DNA from: Mytilus californianus
Lineage: Eukaryota; Mollusca; Bivalvia; Mytilida; Mytilidae
Reading direction: 5' to 3'
Length of the DNA stretch: 64,000 bases
Assembly (NCBI RefSeq): GCF_021869535.1
Contig: NW_026262668.1
Span: forward strand, 67,787,558-67,851,557
Shown: piece by piece, positions 37,401 to 46,400 of the stretch
How the letters are laid out: every line of letters begins with the position of its first letter
Position numbering within the stretch: position 1 is the first letter of the stretch
Position numbers and translations under genes: made by a program
The notes under the pieces: model-generated
Seen by the model: the letters and a program-made list of their open reading frames with translations, nothing else
The model's database searches: none
What the model was told of the DNA's origin: nothing

Positions 37401-40400
37401 TGCTTAGGAGAGCGAAGTCATTAAAATTTATTGGAACAATTGAAATTCAAATATCAGTGTCTCCAAGTCAAGCAAGATAATTCTAACGAAGAAAAAATAT
37501 TTTCAAATCCAACCGTTTAAATTATGACTTTAGGCTTAATAGATTTTATTACGACCTTTTTAAATAAGCAATCTTGTGTAATGCTTATTTCGAGTTTGAA
37601 TCTAAGCTGTCTCATTGGATTATCATACCACATCTCCTTTATTTTTTATATCATGTTTTAAAATATGAACGGTAATAGAATAAAATATGTATCTTCGCAT
37701 GAAAAATATATAGGTACATATCAATAGACTCCTATAAGAGGCACACTGTAAATCTAAGTGTTAATAAATAGAACACTGCTTGAACGCTTTTTTGTAACAC
37801 TTTTTGAACGTGTAATGGTGTTCCAAATGTTTACACTAATGTTCATCAATTGAATGTGTGGTGTTCAGTTTTTAATGCCTTTGTGTTTCATTTTTGAACA
37901 CTTATGATGTTAGAGTTCTTAACACTTAGTGTTCAACGATTTAACGTGTCCGAATGTTCAAAATATTAATACGTCGACGCGTTCAACAGCCATGTAACAC
38001 TTTTTGAACACATAGAACATGTTTAAAGCCAAAGTGTTAAGATTCAGAACACCAGACGTTAACTTTCAGAACAGTTGACATAAGTGTTCAAAGTGATGGT
38101 GTTCAAATGTGGAACATGTTCTATTTTCAAGCGTACATAATTTTCCATAAGTACTCAACTTAAACAAACTGTTATAAAAACTATATTCAATCAGGCAAAA
38201 TATAACAATAAAACATATTTTAACATGTAATTCTTTATGTAATCAAATGAGCATATTATATGTAAGAAAACACCAGATACCTTATGATATCACAAGTAAC
38301 AGTCACTGAAATCACATACATAATTTTTTTAAACTGACTTAATATATATCACAAATAATGATTTTCCCCTACATGACTAGATAGTTGCAACATCATTTGT
38401 ATCCTAACCAAAAAAGCATGTCAATGTGATAATTAGATAGTTTATGATATAGGTATTTGTCACAATGAAAGTTTAAAAGTTTGCAAATTCCGACAGTTCT
38501 TGTACGATCACATACAATGTACGCTCCACTTTTCAGTGCATCTTCACTTAAAGCTATCAACTGGGTGGCATTTTATGTGTTGTTATCAACTTCCAATGTC
38601 AAAATCCTCCACAACAAGGAATGTCTATGAGCCTATATATCCTGCAAAATAAAATTAAAAATTAATAGAAGAGAGTTTTTCATAAAGCATCAAATTATGC
38701 AATGCTTGTTATGCTTTAATGTCGATATATACTAGTGTACAAATTGATATTCTATAGCAATGAAATGCAAGTTTTGACATTATAAATTACAAAAGTCAAT
38801 TTCTTGACCTAAGGTGAACAGATAGAAATGATACACCCACATAAGCTATTAATATACATATATTGTCATACCTTTTTTCGACATCTTTCTTTTTTCCACT
38901 ACTTTATAGCATGCAGAAATGACCTTTTTGGGATTATTGGCTACCGGTTCCTAATTCGAACATTTTAATCTAACGATTCCTGCAAATAAAAAAACAAATG
39001 CATTTTCTAAGTCAAAAATGGTGTTCCAAATGTTTGCACTAGTTTTCATCAATTGAATGTGTGGTGTTCAGTTTTTAATGCCTTTGTGTTTCATTTTTGA
39101 ACACTTGATGTTAGAGTTCTTAACACTTAGTGTTCATCAATTGATTGTGTGGTGTTCAGTTTTTAATGCCTTTGTGTTTCATTTTTTAACACTTGATGTT
39201 AGAGTTCTTAACACTTAGTGTTCATCAATTGAATGTGTGGTGTTCAGTTTTTAATGCCTTTGTGTTTCATTTTTTAACACTTGATGTTAGAGTTCTTAAC
39301 ACTTAGTGTTCAGCTAATGTATGTGGATGTCGAAAATCATCATTTATTTTGTATAACAGACAGACTGTTTATTCATCAGTTTAGGAAATCATCAGAACAA
39401 AGCTGACAGTTATTTACGTTTATATCTAAAGCCCGTTTTTTAATTCGTCTTTTATGTTGAATATTGAAAATTTGGATATAACAGTTATGAATATTTGACA
39501 CATATATATCTGGCATGAGAAAATAACATGGAAGCCATCGAACTACCTATGGAGATTATTCTAACTTGTTACTTACTTCTTTCGTGTTCATATGGGATAG
39601 AAGTCCCTTCTCCAGTTCTCTTTCTTATGTGTATCCATTCTTCGTTTAACCGCCTAAATCGCCAGCCGATATCTGTTTCCGGTATTTGGTATCCTGGTAT
39701 ATTTATTTAACACGAGGTGTTCAAAATTTCGAGCGATTTGAACACTGATTGAACATGTAATGTTAATAAAATGAACGGATCATGAAATAAGATAAACATC
39801 GACATATTTTTATGACGATATTATCATAACAGGCCTCATTGATATGCATAATTATGTCACTTATAAGTAAAACTAGTATATATAAATAAATAATAAAATA
39901 AATTCATAAACTATACATATATGCCAGCTTGGAAGTTTAATATTTCACAATTACTAAAATATTAGCCAAAAATTCACAAGATCATCATCCTGCGTATACA
40001 TTCATATTTTTTAAAGAATTTCTTTTTGAATTTGCCAATTGGAAGGAGAGAAAATCGGACAAACGACTATCTTCTTTTTTTAGATCAGAATTTGAACACC
40101 GGTGTTCACTGCGTCTGAACACACATGTTAATATTTTTAACACAAACGTTAAAACTTTGAACACGTCTCTAAGCATGAACATATGACGTTAAAATATTGA
40201 ACATTCGGTGTACAAATTTTGAACGCGTCCGGATGCGTCAGGCGTCAGGTATATTTACAGTGCAGCAGGTCCTCAAATTTAGTCTGTATACAGTTGAACA
40301 TTTTTTTTGTTTTGCAAATATAAATAAATGCAATTTCGTTTTACTTTATCCAATAATTGTGTCACACATTTATCTGTCATGGTCTAACTATAACGGTACT

Positions 40401-43400
40401 GCTATTTTTGGAGGTAGCAGGTCGCCACGTATATTGATTGATTGATTGGTTGTTGTTTAACGCCACTTTCAACACTATTGTGCTATTTCGTGGCGGTCAG
40501 TTTTTATTGGTGGAGGAGCCGGAGTGCCCGGAGAGAACCACCGACCTTCGGTAGGAAAACTGACATTCCTAGTCAATTAAGATTTGAGTCGAGTGCACCT
40601 GCCCCGTGCGGGATTCGAACTCACAACCTCAGTTATGACTGGCTAGAGATACAGTAGTTGGACTACTTAGACCACTCGGCCATCGAGGCCCCTCGCCACG
40701 TAAAAACATTGACACTTGTAATATTGATGTTATTAACATTTTGCTTTGTTAAGTTGTTTCATATTTGTTTGGTATAACCCTAATGTTTGGATTTTGATCA
40801 ATAAAATTTCTTCTTATCAATCCTTTAATCGTCTCCTTCCTATTTTATTACTCTTAATAACCGTTGGTTTTGTAATGAACCGAATTTCAAATTATATTAT
40901 AAGTAAATAAAATGTTAACTTTTAAAGAGAAAAACCGAACATTTCTAAAAGCTGACCTTTTGCTAGTTTAACGCGTATACTATCGAAAATTCTTGCCTTA
41001 ATACAAGTGAAAACTTTCAAGGAGCTGTACATCAATAATGTCGTCTTTATATATGACCATATATATATTATATTTGATTATCAAATCCATCAAAAACGTT
41101 CATCTATGCTGAGGGTTCATGTGTTCAAAACTCATTGACCAATGAAATCGTTATCAGGTACCCGTACGGCCTTCAACAATGATAAAAACCTATACCGTAT
41201 AGTCATCTATAAAATGCCCCAACATGACAAATAGGCTCACATTTAAACATGATTTTCTTTAGATATGGTCCCGAAACAATCATAAAAAAAGATTAAATAT
41301 TTATAAAGTTAAGGTATAATCCAAAAGTGCCCAAAACTAATCCATTTAGTTTCAATTTTTATTATCATTTTTCAAACACTACATTATGTAATATTTTCAA
41401 AGATACGAAAACAATCTTTAGTTTGACTTATTATCTCTGTCGACGAGAGTCAAATCCAAAACCTTAAACCTAGACAACACCCTCCCAAACACAAAAGGAA
41501 AGACCATAATTGAATCCTGCAAAACAATATTAGTCAGCATTTCTGTGTTGACATATATTATCATGGAAAAGGTCATAACTATAAATAAACTGTTTATAAA
41601 ACTTTGAATTTTTCGAAATACAAAGAATTTTCTACCCCCAGGAATAGATAACCTTAGCTGTATTTGGCAAAACCTTTCGGAATCCTGGATCCTCAATGCT
41701 CTTCAACTTCGTTCTTTATTTGGCCTTTTAAACTTTTATGATTCGAGCGTCACTGATGAGTCTTTTGTAGACGAAACACGCGTATGGCGTACACAACTTT
41801 AATCCTGGTATCTATGATGAGTTTATTTAGCACCATGAAACGTCCTCCTTAGCACAAAAATAAGAAAATATCCATAGTCGAATCATGCAGAACAATATTA
41901 GCACCATGTAACGCCCTCCTAGGCACAAAAGGAAAAGAAATGTCCAAACTCGAATCCTTCAGAACAATATTAGCACCATGTAACTCGCTCCTTTGCAAAA
42001 TAGGAAAGTAAAAGTAAATACTTGAATCATGCAGCACAATATAAGCACCATATTACGCCTTCCTTGGCACAAAAGGAAATAAAATGTCCATACTCGAATC
42101 CTGTAGAACAATATAAGCACCATATAACGCCATCAAAGCACAAAAGAAATGAAAATGTCAATATTCGAAACCTGCAGAACAATTTAAGCCCCATGTAATG
42201 CCCTCCATTAGCACAAAAGGAAAGAAAATGTCCATCTCGAACCCTGCAGAACAATTTAAGCCCCATGTAACGCCCTCCATTAGCACAAAAGGAAAGAAAA
42301 TGTCCATCTCGAACCCTGCAGAACAATTTAAGCATCATGAAACGCCCTCCTTAGCACAAAAGGAAAGAAAATGTCCATACTAAAACCCTGCAGAACAATT
42401 TAAGCACCATGTAACACCCTCCTTAGCACAAAAGAAAAGAAAATGTCCATACTCGAACCCTGCAGAACAATTTAAGCACCATGTAACGCCATCAATGCAC
42501 AAAAGAAATGAAAATGTCCATATTCGAATCCTGCAGAACAATTCAAGCCCCATGTAACGCCCTCCATTAGCACAAAAGGGAAGAAAATGTCCACACTCGA
42601 ACCCTGCAGAACAATTTAAGCACCATGTAACGCCCTCCTTAGCACAAAAGGAAAGAAAATGTCCATACTCAAACCCTGCAGAACAATTTAAGCACCATGT
42701 AACACCCTCCTTAGCACAAAAGGAAAGAAAATGTCCATACTCGAACCCTGCAGAACAATTTAAGCACCATGTAACGCCCTCCATTAGCACAAAAGAAATG
42801 AAAATGTCCATATTCGAATCCTGCAGAACAATTTAAGCCCCATGTAACGCCCTCCATTAGCACAAAAGGGAAGAAAATGTCCATACTCGAACCCTGCAGA
42901 ACAATTTAAGCACCATGTAACGCCCTCCTTAGCACAAAAGGAAAGAAAATGTCCATACTCAAACCCTGCAGAACAATTTAAGCACCATGTAACGCCATCA
43001 ATGCACAAAAGAAATGAAAATGTCCATATTCGAATCCTGCAGAACAATTTAAGCCCTATGTAACGCCCTCCATTAGCACAAAAGGGAAGAAAATGTCCAT
43101 ACTCGAACCCTGCAGAACAATTTAAGCACCATGTAACGCCCTCCTTAGCACAAAAGGAAAGAAAATGTCCATATAAGAATCCAGCAGAACAATATAAGCA
43201 CCATGTAACAACCGCCCAAGCACGAAAGGAAAAATATTTCCATATACGAATCCTGCAGAACAATATAAGCACCATGTAACGCCCTCCTTAGCACGAAAGG
43301 AAAAAGATTTCCATATACGAATCCTGCAGAACAATATTAGCACCATGTAATTTACATACAAAAATGGGACCACAAGTGTGGACACTGACCACTCCAAATC

Positions 43401-46400
43401 AATACCGTAAATGATATCGGGTCTTTCTGTGACCAGGTGGAATAAGGCATAGATGAATTGAATGCAGAACGTTCAAATACTTTATTATGTATTATAAAGA
43501 AGGCAACGACAGATCTGAAATATACAGATAATGACAAATAAATATAACTTTACAAATAAATGCATATGAATATATCATTTTGTAGCAAATAATGTATATT
43601 ATGTTTGATTACACTATTGCAAATAAATAATAATGCAAAACTAGTGAAATGACAACTCTGAATGTAAACAATTTGTTAATTAATGCTAATGAAAACTGTT
43701 CACTAAAGTAAGTTGACCATACGTCTCAATAAAATACTATACAACATTGAAAGTTTATTACAGGTAAAAAAGAAAATATAAAGTTTGAAATACAATTAGC
43801 AAAGTAAATGAAACTAAATAAAATATTTAAGACAAAAACTTTTAACCATAGATTAATTTGAAAAACCCTTAAACTATAAATACCTTATAATGCTGGCTAC
43901 GGCTTATAGTGTTGTTTCTGGTGTTACTTATTCTGCATTGACAATATAGTCAAAAATTACAGTATATATAGTCAAAAGGTGAACTGTCAAACTGGCCAGA
44001 ACCAGATAAAACAACTATTAAGAAAAGTAATTTGTCCAATAGCCAGTGGTGAGTAAATATCAAAGATCCTAGATAGAGTATTTGGATTCATTGAACCATA
44101 TAATACAAATATATGTTCAATATAGTAAGATCATTATAATATAGAGTAAATAGATATAAACGAAGTACAAAGTTGGGAATAATATCAAATAGATAATTTG
44201 TATATAAATGAACTTGTCCACATTACGAAAGGCAAACTTTATCAGATAACATACAAAATTTGACGATCTTATCCTTTATTAACGCCGATGCACGTGTGCA
44301 TATGTGTTTGTGTTTTATAACATTTTTAAAACTTAGATGCAACGTTCTTTAGGATTAGAATTGCAATATAATTTTCGCGTTTCGTCTACCTAAGACTCAT
44401 CAGGGGTGCTTGATTGCAAAACAGTTGTTTTATGTTTTAATCGAAAAAAACTCGACACTTTTAAAACATAAAATTTACAGAAAAATGGTATTCATATAAT
44501 AAAGTTAAAATAAATAAGCAGATGAAAAAATCATGATCTTCTTATTTTTAAAATATGTTAAAATTGAAGAAATTAAGATTTATCAGTAGATGTTTTTTGT
44601 AAAAATTCTAAATTTGGAAAAAAAAGTCAGCATTTTGAATATAGACTATTTTTAGACAAACTAGTAGTTAATTTAAATTTGACCGGGTCGCTTTTAAAAA
44701 TTGTTTGAACAGTGAAGTGTTCTCATACTGATTTTTAGATATGGCATGAGAACATAACTGTTTAACAACTTGCATTTCAAGGAATTGGGAAATGCATTTT
44801 TGTCATACTCCACTCAACTTTTTGAAAAGGGAATCAACAATCAAAACAGAATCAGACAATACATTTATAGAGGTAGAGAATTTAAACAACAAAAACATTG
44901 CAGATAATATATTTGGCAGCAATGTAAATTTATTTTGAAATTCTTTTTTGAGCAAATTCAGCATAAGGAGTAAATATTTTCATTTCATTTTGTTATTCCA
45001 TTAAAATAGTTAACTATTCTTATACAGTTGCAGCCATTCAAGCGTCATCATCTAGGGAAACAACAAACTTATACCAGAACATTTTAAAAGAGACGACGAC
45101 GTTACAACAAGACGTGATTACATCAGAGAAAATACCAATTTTTCCGATAACACATGTATTATCGACATCTTTTGCAGTTGGCATAGTAGAAACAACGCCA
45201 ATATATGTATCAACAACACAAATTCTACCAACAACCGTTGAACGAGTTATTGAATCGTCGACAGATTATAGTTCAAAAATATTCAGTCAATACATAAAGC
45301 CATCATCGTCTGACATTTCATTACCAACATCGAGTCTTTCCGATCGACTGAATACGTCACAATCTCGAACCACCGACCAAACCGATATATCAACATCGAG
45401 TCTTTCCAATCGACTGAATACGTCACAATCTCGAACCACCGACCAAACCGATATATCAACATCGAGTCTTTCTGGTCGACTGAATACGTCACAATCTCGA
45501 ACCACCGACCAAACCGATATTTCAACATATTCGGGAATCAATAGGCTTTCAAATACAGTAACACCAGTTGTACGAATACATGGTATGTTATAATTCGCAT
45601 TATTGATACAGTTCCAGTTGTTTTAAGTATAATGTTAATGTAAATGGTCCTTTACTAAAAAATATCAAGTTTGAGAAACGTTCACATATAACAATTAAAT
45701 TTCGAAAGGATATGCATTCAAATTTGGAAAATGTTCTTGAAATCTCCCGAGAACAATAATGATTTGAAAAAGCACATAGCAACCATATATTTTGGAAAGC
45801 GTTATGACCTTCACATGAACATGGAAAACTTAAATTCTAAAAGGTGTGATTTCAATTTTTGTTATTATTCTTAAAAGATTCTTCATCGATCACAGGTACA
45901 CATAAAATCGTCATATCAAGGAGTGTTTCGTACAGTAAATTTCCCATGATTTGGTGCAGTTTGTTTTAATTTTGTTGGGTCACTTCCCGAACTATTGTCA
46001 TAATTCTCTACAAAGAAGCTTTAAAAAGTCAATAAAATGTGTGATTCGATATTTTACATCAAACTTTCAACATTGAAATCGCTTATGTTGAAAATTGAGA
46101 AATCTAGAATCTGCTTAAATTTTGGTAAATGACCTTTTATGAGCTATTGAAGTCTTATATGAAAAGAAAAGTGGGTGTTATGGGGCAAAATATTTTACCC
46201 TGTATCGTAGGGGAAAAACCAAGGAGTCCAAACATCTGACAAAAATTCCTAAACCTGACCTGACTACATCCTTAAAAAACTCAATTACACAATGTACCAA
46301 ATGAAAAATAAAAAAGTAACCTTTTTTACCAAGTTAATGGTCGTAAACGGTGAACCGTACATGAAACAATCTATCTTATAGTTGGTATCCAATGATATCA

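Noticed and set aside
41826-43350. Possible CRISPR-like array
   Set aside because: Units are head-to-tail with no unique spacers, in a eukaryotic intron; it is a satellite.
42027-43397. Long minus-strand open frames with repeated GVTWCLNCSAGFEYGHF-like peptides
   Set aside because: They follow directly from the 72-bp satellite period being divisible by three. There is no conserved start and no splice context, and subtype changes break the frame.
45283-45541. Minus-strand frames with 22-residue repeats
   Set aside because: Shadows of the coding minisatellite of ShKT gene exon 3.
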